The notes below the pieces were generated by a model. It worked only from the letters and a program-made list of their open reading frames with translations, was not told the origin of the DNA and searched no databases. The position numbers were made by a program, and so were the translations under genes. Shown piece by piece: positions 8,602 to 15,982 of a DNA stretch of 64,000 nucleotides. How positions within the stretch are numbered: the stretch's first letter is position 1; each line of letters starts with the position of its first letter. The stretch is from Streptomyces sp. NBC_00353 (GTDB lineage: Bacteria; Actinomycetota; Actinomycetes; Streptomycetales; Streptomycetaceae), in NCBI RefSeq assembly GCF_036108815.1, contig NZ_CP107985.1, positions 2,480,001-2,544,000 on the forward strand. Reading direction: 5' to 3'.

Positions 8602-10023
8602 TCATGCGAGGCCGGCAAGCGTGAGGAGCAGGGACTTCACTTCGGTGGCCCGGACGGGTCCGGTGAACGCGTGGGGGGTGGAGCAGAGGATGAGCGGACC
8701 TTCTTCGTCGCTCATGGGGAGGCGGCCGTGGCTGCCACGAATGGGTGACGGGTCGAGGGGCACGACCGCCATGCGGTAGCGCATGCCGAGCTTCTTGCGG
8801 GCCACGGCGGTGGCCGCCTTGACCCGGACGTACGGGTCCTGGGGGTCCAGGAAGAGTTCGACCGGGTCGTAGCCGGGTTTGCGGTGGATCTCGACGAGCT
8901 GCGCGAAGTCGGGGGCGCGCGCGTCGTCGAGCCAGTAGTAGTACGTGAACCAGGCATCCGGGTCGGCGACGGCGACGAGCTCGCCGGAGCGCGGGTGGTC
9001 GAGGCCGTGAGCCTTCTTGCCTTCGTCGTCGAGCAGCTGCTCGATGCCCTGGACGTCCTGGAGAGCTTCGCGGGTCGCATCAAGATCCTCGGGGCGGCGT
9101 ACATAGATGTGGGCGAGCTGGTGGTCGGCGACGGCGAAGGCCCGGGAGGCCATCGGGTCCAGATACTCCATGCCGTCCTGGGTGTGGACCTCCAGCAGGC
9201 CGGCTCGGCGCAGCGCCCGGTTGATGTCGACCGGTCGGTCGACGCGGGTGATGCCGTACTCGGAGAGCGCGACAACGGTGCGTCCCTCGCGGCGGGCGTC
9301 CTCGAGGAGTGGGGCCACGGCCCGGTCGAGGTCGGCCGCGGCCGCGAAGGCGCGTGGATCGTCGGGGCCGTACCGCTGCAGGTCGTAGTCGAGGTGCGGG
9401 AGGTAGCACAGGGCCAGATCGGGGTGGCGGGTGTCGAGGATGTGCCGGGTCGCGTCGATGATCCACTGCGAGGAGACCAGGTCGGCGCCGGGGCCCCAGA
9501 AGTGGAAGAGGGGGAAGGTGCCGAGCTTCTCGGTGAGTTCGTCGTGGAGGGCGGGCGGCCGGGTGTAGCAGTCGGGTTCCTTGCGTCCGTCGGCGTAGTA
9601 GACGGGGCGCGGGGTGACAGTGATGTCGGTGTCCGCCCCCATGGCGTACCACCAGCAGATGTTGGCGACGGTGTAGCCGGGGTGGACGCGGCGGGCGGCG
9701 TCCCAGAGCTTGTCGCCGGCGACGAGTCCGTTGTGCTGGCGCCAGAGGAGGACGTCACCGAGCTCGCGGAAGTACCAGCCGTTGGCGACGATGCCGTGCT
9801 CGGCGGGGGTGGTGCCGGTGAGGAAGGTCGACTGGGCGGCGCAGGTGACGGCGGGCAGCACGGTGCCGAGGGGGGCGTGGGTGCCCGACTGCCCCAGGGA
9901 CTTGAGGTGCGGCATGTGGTCGAGGAGCCGGGGGGTGAGGCCGACGACGTCGAGGACGAGCAGCGGGGTGGGAGTGGCGGTGGTGGAGAGAGGGGAGGAC
10001 GTACCCGTTTCGGCTGCGGTCAT
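8602..10023 (-). CDS. Type I phosphodiesterase / nucleotide pyrophosphatase of the alkaline phosphatase superfamily (EboF-like)
   Basis: The ATG at 10023 has AAGGAG eight bases upstream and overlaps the TGA of the EboE-like gene as ATGA. The 473-residue protein has an alkaline-phosphatase-superfamily core: metal Asp in LLVLDVVGLT, nucleophile region AVTCAAQSTFLTG with a Thr or Ser nucleophile, later metal ligands in YLPHLDYDL and ALSEYGIT, and DHQLAHIYV. The family hydrolyses phosphodiester or pyrophosphate bonds. Ebo clusters elsewhere contain a phosphodiesterase called EboF, which fits this position. No signal peptide is seen, so a cytoplasmic location is likely. The substrate may be a phosphorylated or nucleotide-linked intermediate made by the operon; that is inference. 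Confidence 0.78.
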   Translation of the reverse strand: MTAAETGTSSPLSTTATPTPLLVLDVVGLTPRLLDHMPHLKSLGQSGTHAPLGTVLPAVTCAAQSTFLTGTTPAEHGIVANGWYFRELGDVLLWRQHNGLVAGDKLWDAARRVHPGYTVANICWWYAMGADTDITVTPRPVYYADGRKEPDCYTRPPALHDELTEKLGTFPLFHFWGPGADLVSSQWIIDATRHILDTRHPDLALCYLPHLDYDLQRYGPDDPRAFAAAADLDRAVAPLLEDARREGRTVVALSEYGITRVDRPVDINRALRRAGLLEVHTQDGMEYLDPMASRAFAVADHQLAHIYVRRPEDLDATREALQDVQGIEQLLDDEGKKAHGLDHPRSGELVAVADPDAWFTYYYWLDDARAPDFAQLVEIHRKPGYDPVELFLDPQDPYVRVKAATAVARKKLGMRYRMAVVPLDPSPIRGSHGRLPMSDEEGPLILCSTPHAFTGPVRATEVKSLLLTLAGLA

Positions 10024-11195
10024 GGGAGCTCCTTGAGGCCGAGGTCGACCAGGAGGTCGCGGGCGAGGGTGAGTTCGGCGGCGATGCCGTCGGCGAGCTG
10101 GGGGCGGGTACGCGGGCGCAGCTCGGCAGGGAGCGCCTGCCAGGTGTACGTCTCCACCTCCAGGTGACGGGTCAGCGGTCGGGCTCCGCCGACGAGGCGG
10201 GTCAGCGCGGCCCTGAGCACCGCGAGGGTCGAGGTGAGCGGTGGGGCGGGCGGTGCGTGCAGCGGTACGTGGAAGTGGGCGCGCCACGGGGTGCCGTCGG
10301 GCAGGGCCTGGCCGGTGACCGCCTCGTCGAGGTCGTCGGTGCCGCGCAGTCCGTGGGTGGTCCGGGTCCGGGTCTGGTGGAGGAAGCGGGGTTCGGCGAA
10401 AGCGGCGAGCGCGGTACGCACCTCGGGGAGGTGCGGGTGCTCGGCGTGGAGTGCGGCGGAGAGCTGGGTCTTGGCCACCGGGATGCCGGCTGCGGCGAGC
10501 GCGTCGAGGGCGGTGCCCGGGTCCTCGAACGAGGTGGCGAGGTGACAGGTGTCGATGCAGATGCCGATGCGCTGGTGTCCGACGGCGGTGAGCGGTGCGA
10601 TCGCGTCGGCGGTGGTCTCGACCGTGCAGCCCGGTTCGGGTTCGAGGCCGATCCGAATGGACTTGCCGGTCAGCTCGGCCAGGACGTCGAGACGTTCGGC
10701 GAGGGTGGTGAGGGCGGTGTGCGCCGTGCGGGCGGCTTGCGGATCGCCGGTGTACGGGGTGCGCCAGGCGATCGGGAGGGTGGAGATGGTGCCTTCGGTG
10801 ACGTCGTCGGGGAGCAGTGTGGCCAGGAGCCGGGCGAGATCGGTGGTGTGGGCGAGCCGTTCGGGGTCCGTCCAGTCCGGTTTGTACACCCGGTACTTGA
10901 CCTCTTCGGCGCCGAAGCCTTCATAAGGGAAACCGTTCAGGGTGACGACTTCGAGGCCGCGCCGGTCGAGTTCGGATCGCAGTGAGCGAAGTTGGACCGG
11001 GTCGTCGATCAGGGTGCGCGCGGCGTCCTTGGCGAGCCAGAGGCCGATGCCGAGGCGGTCGCGGCCGAGGCGTTTGCGGACCGGTTCGCAGTGGTCGCGC
11101 AGCTGGGCGCGGACCCCGTCCAGGGTCTCGGCGGGGTGGACGTTGGTGCAGTACGCGAGATGGACGATGGATCCGTCGGGGTGGCGGAAGCGCAT
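10020..11195 (-). CDS. eboE: EboE-like metabolite traffic protein (xylose isomerase-like TIM barrel)
   Basis: The 391-residue protein starts at the ATG at 11195 and opens with VHLAYCTNVHPAETL, the characteristic start of EboE proteins (HLTYCTNIHPGE in relatives). The rest is a xylose-isomerase-like TIM barrel with GLEPEPGC and GICIDTCHLATSF metal-site strands. Ebo proteins are known from scytonemin producers, eustigmatophyte symbionts and pseudomonads, where they help move or mature a membrane-associated metabolite. The start lies four bases after the TatD-like stop and the end overlaps the next gene by four bases, so translation is coupled. The biochemical reaction is not known for the family. 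Confidence 0.8.
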   Translation of the reverse strand: MRFRHPDGSIVHLAYCTNVHPAETLDGVRAQLRDHCEPVRKRLGRDRLGIGLWLAKDAARTLIDDPVQLRSLRSELDRRGLEVVTLNGFPYEGFGAEEVKYRVYKPDWTDPERLAHTTDLARLLATLLPDDVTEGTISTLPIAWRTPYTGDPQAARTAHTALTTLAERLDVLAELTGKSIRIGLEPEPGCTVETTADAIAPLTAVGHQRIGICIDTCHLATSFEDPGTALDALAAAGIPVAKTQLSAALHAEHPHLPEVRTALAAFAEPRFLHQTRTRTTHGLRGTDDLDEAVTGQALPDGTPWRAHFHVPLHAPPAPPLTSTLAVLRAALTRLVGGARPLTRHLEVETYTWQALPAELRPRTRPQLADGIAAELTLARDLLVDLGLKELP

Positions 11196-11199
11196 CGGG

Positions 11200-12048
11200 T
11201 CACTCCCCGCCGCGGAGGATGGAGTTCCCCTCGTGCAACTGATCGGGCACGGTGAGGTCGAGCTGGAGTCGGCCGCTCTGACCGTAGAAGGCGACGGGAT
11301 TGCGCCAGAGCACCTGATCGACATCGTCGTCGCTGAACCCGGCGGCGAGCATGGCATCGCCGACCTTGCGGGTCTTGAGGGGGTCACTCCTGCCCCAGTC
11401 GGCGGCCGAGTTGACCAGGATCTTCTCCGTACCATGGGTCTTGAGGATCGCGATCATGCGGTCCTCGTCCATCTTGGTGTCGGGGTAGATGGAGAAGCCG
11501 GCCCAGCAGCCGCTGTCGACGGCGTCCTTCACGGTCGTCTCGTTGAGGTGATCCAGCAGGACCCGCTCCGGAGGGAGGTGGGACTCGCGGACGACGTCGA
11601 TGGTGCGGTGCAGGCCGGCGAGCTTGTCCCGGTGCGGGGTGTGGACGAGGGCGGGCAGCCCGTGGTCGGCGGCGAGCTGGAGCTGGGCGGCGAGGGCGGT
11701 GTCCTCGGCCGGGGTCATGGAGTCGTAGCCGATCTCTCCGACGGCGACGACGGAGTCCTTGACGAGGTAGCGGGGCAGGGCGTCGAGGACAGGGGTGCAG
11801 CGGGGGTCGTTCGCCTCTTTGGGGTTGAGGGCGAGCGTGCAGTGGTGGGCGATGCCGTACTGGGCGGCCCGGAAGGGCTCCCAGCCGAGCAGGGCGTCGA
11901 AGTAGTCGAAGAAGCTGGCGGGCGAGGTGCGGGGCTGGCCGAGCCAGAAGGAGGGTTCGACGAGGGCGCGGACACCCGCGTCGTACATCGCCTGATAGTC
12001 GTCCGTGGTGCGGGATGTCATATGGATGTGGGGGTCGAAGATGCGCAT
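11200..12048 (-). CDS. eboB: TatD-family metal-dependent hydrolase (EboB-like)
   Basis: The 282-residue protein is an amidohydrolase-like TIM barrel. Metal ligands are visible in order: DPHIHM (His7, His9), GEIGYD (Glu), LVHTPH (His), a His in LLDHLNE and the Asp in NSAADWGRSD. TatD-type proteins of ebo clusters are called EboB. The ATG at 12048 overlaps the EboA-like stop codon by one base, and GGAGGAG lies upstream, so it is translated with eboA. It is cytoplasmic, with no signal peptide. The true substrate is unknown, and DNase activity should not be assumed for this branch. Confidence 0.8.
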   Translation of the reverse strand: MRIFDPHIHMTSRTTDDYQAMYDAGVRALVEPSFWLGQPRTSPASFFDYFDALLGWEPFRAAQYGIAHHCTLALNPKEANDPRCTPVLDALPRYLVKDSVVAVGEIGYDSMTPAEDTALAAQLQLAADHGLPALVHTPHRDKLAGLHRTIDVVRESHLPPERVLLDHLNETTVKDAVDSGCWAGFSIYPDTKMDEDRMIAILKTHGTEKILVNSAADWGRSDPLKTRKVGDAMLAAGFSDDDVDQVLWRNPVAFYGQSGRLQLDLTVPDQLHEGNSILRGGE

Positions 12049-12734
12049 CAGGACTCCTCCGTGGGGGGTTGGGGTCGCCCCTGCTCGGGAATGTTCGAGT
12101 GCTCGGGGAAGGGTGCGGGGGCCGTGAGGGCGAGGACGCGGCTCAGGTCGTGCGGGACGGTGCGGCCGGCCGCGGTGCGTTCGGCGGCGAAGTCGCCGAG
12201 CATGCGGGCGAGTTCCGCGTCACCGCCGGCGCGCCGGGCCAGTCCGTCGACGGCGTCGACGGGGACGCCGGTGAAGAGGCACTTGAGGATGGCGTGCCGC
12301 CATTGGTGCGCATCGAGATGGACGGCGGCGTACGGGCCGACGGCGGCGGCGACCAGCCGGGTGTCGTTGGTGCGCAGGGCGTCCTCGACGAGCGGAAGGG
12401 CGGTGGGGCCGAGGTCCAGCCGGTGCAGGGTGAGGAGGACGGCGCGCCGTTCGGCGGCGGTGCCCTGTTCGTAGAGTCTGGTCACGGCGGGCAGGCCGGC
12501 GCGGGCTTCGAGGAGCAGCAGGGCGCGTGCGGAGTCGGCGTACTCGAGTCCGCAGTGCCGGCCGGCGGCGGCGAACCGCAGCTCCCAAGGAGGGACGGCG
12601 TAGCGGCCGGCCGACGCCGTGTCCGCGCTGTCCTCGTGGAATGCGCTGTGCGCGGCCTCGGCGAGGGCCTCGTCGAGCCAGGCGCGCGCGGCGCCGCCGA
12701 GCTGTGCGTCGAGTTGCTTACGGGTCATCGGCAC
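12048..12734 (-). CDS. eboA: EboA family protein
   Basis: The 228-residue protein is mostly alpha-helical, with alanine- and leucine-rich repeats. The segment HQWRHAILKCLFTGVPVD near residue 147 matches the EboA family core. Two starts are possible. The GTG at 12734 has AGGGAG at good spacing. The ATG at 12728 overlaps the upstream TGA as ATGA. I use the GTG. EboA has no known enzymatic activity but is a defining member of ebo clusters, which act in metabolite trafficking. Its neighbours EboB, EboC and EboE support the assignment. Confidence 0.78.
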   Translation of the reverse strand: MPMTRKQLDAQLGGAARAWLDEALAEAAHSAFHEDSADTASAGRYAVPPWELRFAAAGRHCGLEYADSARALLLLEARAGLPAVTRLYEQGTAAERRAVLLTLHRLDLGPTALPLVEDALRTNDTRLVAAAVGPYAAVHLDAHQWRHAILKCLFTGVPVDAVDGLARRAGGDAELARMLGDFAAERTAAGRTVPHDLSRVLALTAPAPFPEHSNIPEQGRPQPPTEES

Positions 12735-13606
12735 GGTGTTGCTCCCTTCGAGGACTTCGACGGGATGCGGTCGCGCAGGAACTCGATGGAGGTCCTGGCC
12801 AGTTCGGGGCCCGCGTGGGAGTGGCGGGGCAGTTCGACGACGGTGAGGCCGCGGTATCCGGTGTCGCCGAGGGCGTCGAGCGCGTCGAGTACGGGCGGGA
12901 AGTCGATCTCGCCGTCGCCGAACGGGAGGTGCTCATGGACGCCCCGGCGCATGTCCTCGATCTGGACGTGCCGCAGCCAGGGGGCGGCAGCACGGACACA
13001 GTCGACGGGCGCGGCCGGTTCGAGGCACTGGCAGTGCCCGATGTCGAGGGTGAGCCCGAGAGGTTCGGGGTCGCCACTGAGGACGCGCAGGTGGTGGAAG
13101 TCCGAGAGAGTGGCGAGGAGATGGCCGGGCTCGGGCTCGATGGCGAGCGGGACGCCGGTGCGGGCGGCGGCGTCGAGCACCGGTGCGAGGGCGTCGGTCA
13201 GCCGCTGCCAGGCCGTGTCCGATGGGGTCTCGGGTGGGGTGATGCCGCTGAAGCAGTGCACGGCGTGGGCGCCGAGGTCGGCGGCGACGTCGACGGCCCG
13301 CAGCAGCAGCCGGGTGCGGGCGGCACGGGCCTCCGGGTCCGGGTCGAGGAGGGACGGGCCGTGCTTGCGGCGCGGGTCGAGGACATAGCGGGCCCCCGTC
13401 TCGATGGTCACGCCGAGCCCCAGCCGGCCGAGCCTGTCCGCCACGTGCCGGGTGCGGGCGGCGAGATCCGGGGCGAAGGGGTCGAGGTGCATGTGGTCGA
13501 GGGTGAGGCCGACGCCGTCGTAGCCGAGGTCCGCGAGGAGTCCCAGGGCGTCGTCCAGGCGGAGGTCGGTGAGCCCGTTGGTGCCGTAGCCGAGGCGGAT
13601 CGTCAT
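12725..13606 (-). CDS. Sugar phosphate isomerase/epimerase family TIM barrel protein
   Basis: The 293-residue AP-endonuclease-2-like TIM barrel has metal-site strands VGLTLDHMHLDP, LAIEPEPGHLL, GLTLDIGHCQC and the terminal YRGLTVVELPRHS. It is a second xylose-isomerase-like protein in the ebo-type operon, distinct from EboE. It overlaps the UbiA gene before it by four bases (ATGA) and EboA after it. It may interconvert a sugar or cyclitol intermediate; the substrate is unknown. The start ATG at 13606 is fixed by the overlap. Confidence 0.8.
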   Translation of the reverse strand: MTIRLGYGTNGLTDLRLDDALGLLADLGYDGVGLTLDHMHLDPFAPDLAARTRHVADRLGRLGLGVTIETGARYVLDPRRKHGPSLLDPDPEARAARTRLLLRAVDVAADLGAHAVHCFSGITPPETPSDTAWQRLTDALAPVLDAAARTGVPLAIEPEPGHLLATLSDFHHLRVLSGDPEPLGLTLDIGHCQCLEPAAPVDCVRAAAPWLRHVQIEDMRRGVHEHLPFGDGEIDFPPVLDALDALGDTGYRGLTVVELPRHSHAGPELARTSIEFLRDRIPSKSSKGATPCR

Positions 13607-14724
13607 GTGAGGCTCACCTTCCGGGCGAGTGTGCGGGCAAGGGGGACGAGCCCCATGACGGCGAGCCCGGTGCCGGACGCTCCGGCGCGGGCGGCGAGCA
13701 CGGCCTGGAGCGGGATCATCGCCCGGATGCCGCCGCCGACGGCGCGCTGGGTGAGGGGCGGGGACGGGTTGAGGGTGGCGTGCAGGAGGGGCTCGGCGGC
13801 GGTCCGGAGGTAGGCGGCGGTGAGCGCGGTGAGGAGGAGGCGGGGGGCGGGTGCTGCGGACCGGGGCCGGTGGTGGTCACCAGGCCCGCCCCTTCCCGGA
13901 ACCGGGGGCAGGCCCCGGGACCCGCGCTGCTCGCGCACCGCGGCGGCGCCGAGCGCGACGATCGCCGCGAGCGCGCCGAGGGGCGCGACGGTGGAACCGC
14001 CCTGTGCCTCGTGTCGGGAGACGGCGGTGACGGCGTAGGTGTGCGCACCGAGCAGGGCGGCGGCGGGTACGGCGGCACGGACGTCGGGGCTGGTGGTGCG
14101 GGCCGGGCCCATGGACTGGGCAGGGCCCGCGACGCGGGCACGGCCCAGGGCGCGGGCGCCGCGCAGGATGCGGGCGGTGCGCGTGGGAAGGACGGTGCCG
14201 GCGCTGCGGGCGGCGTGCGACGCGCCGGTCGTACTCACCGGGCGCTCGACGCCCACGTACCCCGCACCCGTCCCCGCCGTCGCCGTCGCGCCCAGCAGCA
14301 GGTCCAGTGCGCGTGCCCCCGCCATCGCTGCCGGACCCGCCTGGGTGTGCTTCAGATGGAGGTCGTAGGCCCAGACCGTTGCCGCCAGGCCGGTGGCCAC
14401 CGTCAGGGCCGGGCGGCCCGCGCGGGCGGCCAGGGTCAGGCCGGCAGCCGTCAGGGCGCCGGCTGCCGCGAGGGCCGCGCCGGGGGTGATCCGGCCCGAA
14501 GGGATCGGGCGGTGCGGGCGGTCGATGGCGTCCTCGTCGCGGTCGGCCCAGTCGTTGAGGGCCATGCCCGCCTCGTACAGGCACAGGGAGGCGCCGACCG
14601 CCAGCGCGGTGCCTCGGTCGGGGCGGCGGCCCAGGGCCGCCGCCCCGGCGAGCGCGTCGCCGGGGACGGTGAACAGCGCCGAGACCCTGAGCAGTTCGGC
14701 CCAGGCCCGAACTGCGGCCTTCAC
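13603..14724 (-). CDS. eboC: UbiA-type prenyltransferase (EboC-like)
   Basis: The 373-residue membrane protein has the aspartate-rich prenyl-diphosphate site NDWADRDEDAIDRPHRPIPS at about residues 57-76 and a second conserved loop, YDLHLKHTQAG with ARALDLLLGA. UbiA proteins join a prenyl chain to an acceptor inside the membrane; ebo clusters carry one called EboC. Two low-complexity Ala/Arg/Gly-rich stretches, about residues 155-215 and 260-295, lie where the family has loops, making it longer than the usual 280-300. It overlaps the MIPS-like gene by four bases. In context it probably prenylates the product of that cyclase or a derived aromatic or cyclitol; that is inference. Confidence 0.8.
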   Translation of the reverse strand: MKAAVRAWAELLRVSALFTVPGDALAGAAALGRRPDRGTALAVGASLCLYEAGMALNDWADRDEDAIDRPHRPIPSGRITPGAALAAAGALTAAGLTLAARAGRPALTVATGLAATVWAYDLHLKHTQAGPAAMAGARALDLLLGATATAGTGAGYVGVERPVSTTGASHAARSAGTVLPTRTARILRGARALGRARVAGPAQSMGPARTTSPDVRAAVPAAALLGAHTYAVTAVSRHEAQGGSTVAPLGALAAIVALGAAAVREQRGSRGLPPVPGRGGPGDHHRPRSAAPAPRLLLTALTAAYLRTAAEPLLHATLNPSPPLTQRAVGGGIRAMIPLQAVLAARAGASGTGLAVMGLVPLARTLARKVSLT

Positions 14725-15839
14725 TTCTGCCCCCGCAGTCGTTCGGCGAAAGCCAGGAGCTGCAGGTACTGCTCGGAGAGTGCGGCGGGGCCGCCGTCCG
14801 GGTCCTTGAAGTAGAAGCCGAGTTCGGGCCGCGGGCCCGTCAGACCCGCTTCGTGGGCGCGGGCCAGCAGTCGCGCCAGGTCCAGTACCAGCGGGGCGGC
14901 CAGCGCCGAGTCGCAGCCCTGCCAGGTCGTCTGGAGGACCATGCGCGCCCCGAGGAAGCCGTCGAACGCGATGTGGTCCCAGGCCGTCTTCCAGTCGCCG
15001 AGTGCGGGTACGTCGTCGATGTGGACCTCGCCCTCGGGCGTGGTGCCCAGTGTGTCGGCGAGGACGCGTTCCTTGCCCGCGTTCTTGGCCGCCGCCGCGC
15101 CCGGGTCGGCCAGCGCCGCCCCGTCCCCGCCGCCCAGCAGATTCGTGCCGGACCAGGCCCGTACGGGCAGGGCGCGTTGCACGAACATCGGGGCGAGTAC
15201 GGAGCGGAGCAGCGTCTGTCCCGTCTTGCCGTCGCGGCCTGCGTGAGGAAGTCCGCAGTCCGCGACGGCGTCCTGGAGCGCGGGGGTGCGCAGCCCGGTG
15301 GAGGGGGTGAAGTTGATGTAGGGGCAGCCGGCCCGGAGCGCCGCGGCGGCGTAGAGCGAGCTGGCGGGCAGCCGGTGGTCTGCGGGTGACGGGACCGGCT
15401 CCGTCGAGGCAACGTTGACCACGACGGTGCGGGCGAGTTCGTTGCGGCGGCCGAAGTCGGTGAGGTCGGCGGTGAACGCCGCGATGAGTTCCTCGTCCGT
15501 ACGGGTGTCGCCGGGCAGCGGCCCGCCGGGGCGTATCTCCGTGTCGGCGGCCGCGAGTTCGGCCCGTACCGCCGAGGGCAGTCCGTGCGGCAGCACTCCC
15601 CCGGCGGCCAGTGCCTCGGCCCGTTTGGGCAGCGGACAGCCGACGGTGTCGTGTCCGCCGAAGACCAGGGAGTTCAGTGCCGGCAGCCCGCTGTCGGCGA
15701 AGGGCGCGGTCTCGGTGACCATGCCCGCCGCCGGGTGGAGCCCCGCTGTGACGGCTGCGCAGCCCGCCGTGGCGGTGGTGGCGACGGAGCCTCGTGCTCC
15801 GATGAACCAGACTCCGGTACGAACGGCATGTGCTGACAC
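14721..15839 (-). CDS. Inositol-3-phosphate synthase-like sugar-phosphate cyclase
   Basis: The 372-residue protein starts at the GTG at 15839, with AGGGAGG upstream. It shows the NAD-binding start GVWFIGARGSVATT, then INFTPSTGLRTPAL, DGKTGQTLLRSVLAPMF, RAWSGTNLLGGGDG and the conserved DHIAFDGFLGARMVLQTTW of myo-inositol-1-phosphate synthases. These enzymes cyclise glucose-6-phosphate with bound NAD. It is the first gene of the ebo-type operon and overlaps the UbiA gene by four bases. It is probably not the housekeeping inositol synthase, since it sits in an accessory operon. It may supply a cyclitol core for a prenylated product; that is inference. Confidence 0.82.
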   Translation of the reverse strand: MSAHAVRTGVWFIGARGSVATTATAGCAAVTAGLHPAAGMVTETAPFADSGLPALNSLVFGGHDTVGCPLPKRAEALAAGGVLPHGLPSAVRAELAAADTEIRPGGPLPGDTRTDEELIAAFTADLTDFGRRNELARTVVVNVASTEPVPSPADHRLPASSLYAAAALRAGCPYINFTPSTGLRTPALQDAVADCGLPHAGRDGKTGQTLLRSVLAPMFVQRALPVRAWSGTNLLGGGDGAALADPGAAAAKNAGKERVLADTLGTTPEGEVHIDDVPALGDWKTAWDHIAFDGFLGARMVLQTTWQGCDSALAAPLVLDLARLLARAHEAGLTGPRPELGFYFKDPDGGPAALSEQYLQLLAFAERLRGQK

Positions 15840-15925
15840 GGGCTGCCTCCCTGGCTGGGGATCCTTGCTGGGCAGTACGAAAGGAGCGGCGCTGATCAGA
15901 TCGGGGCGGGTCGGGAAGAGGTGGT

Positions 15926-15964
15926 GACGGCGGGCGGGGTAGGGCCTTTGCCCCGCCCGCCGTC
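15926..15964 (-). terminator. Strong hairpin terminator of the large secreted multidomain gene
   Basis: GACGGCGGGCGGGG (15926-15939) pairs perfectly with CCCCGCCCGCCGTC (15951-15964), a 14-base stem with an 11-base loop. On the minus strand it begins 19 bases after the stop at 15983 and precedes the MIPS operon promoter. Confidence 0.7.
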
Positions 15965-15982
15965 GGACTGCGGCTGTCGCCC

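Noticed and set aside
12015..13813. Overlapping plus-strand frames across eboA and the TIM barrel
   Set aside because: They are shadows of genuine minus genes whose starts and stops interlock as ATGA.
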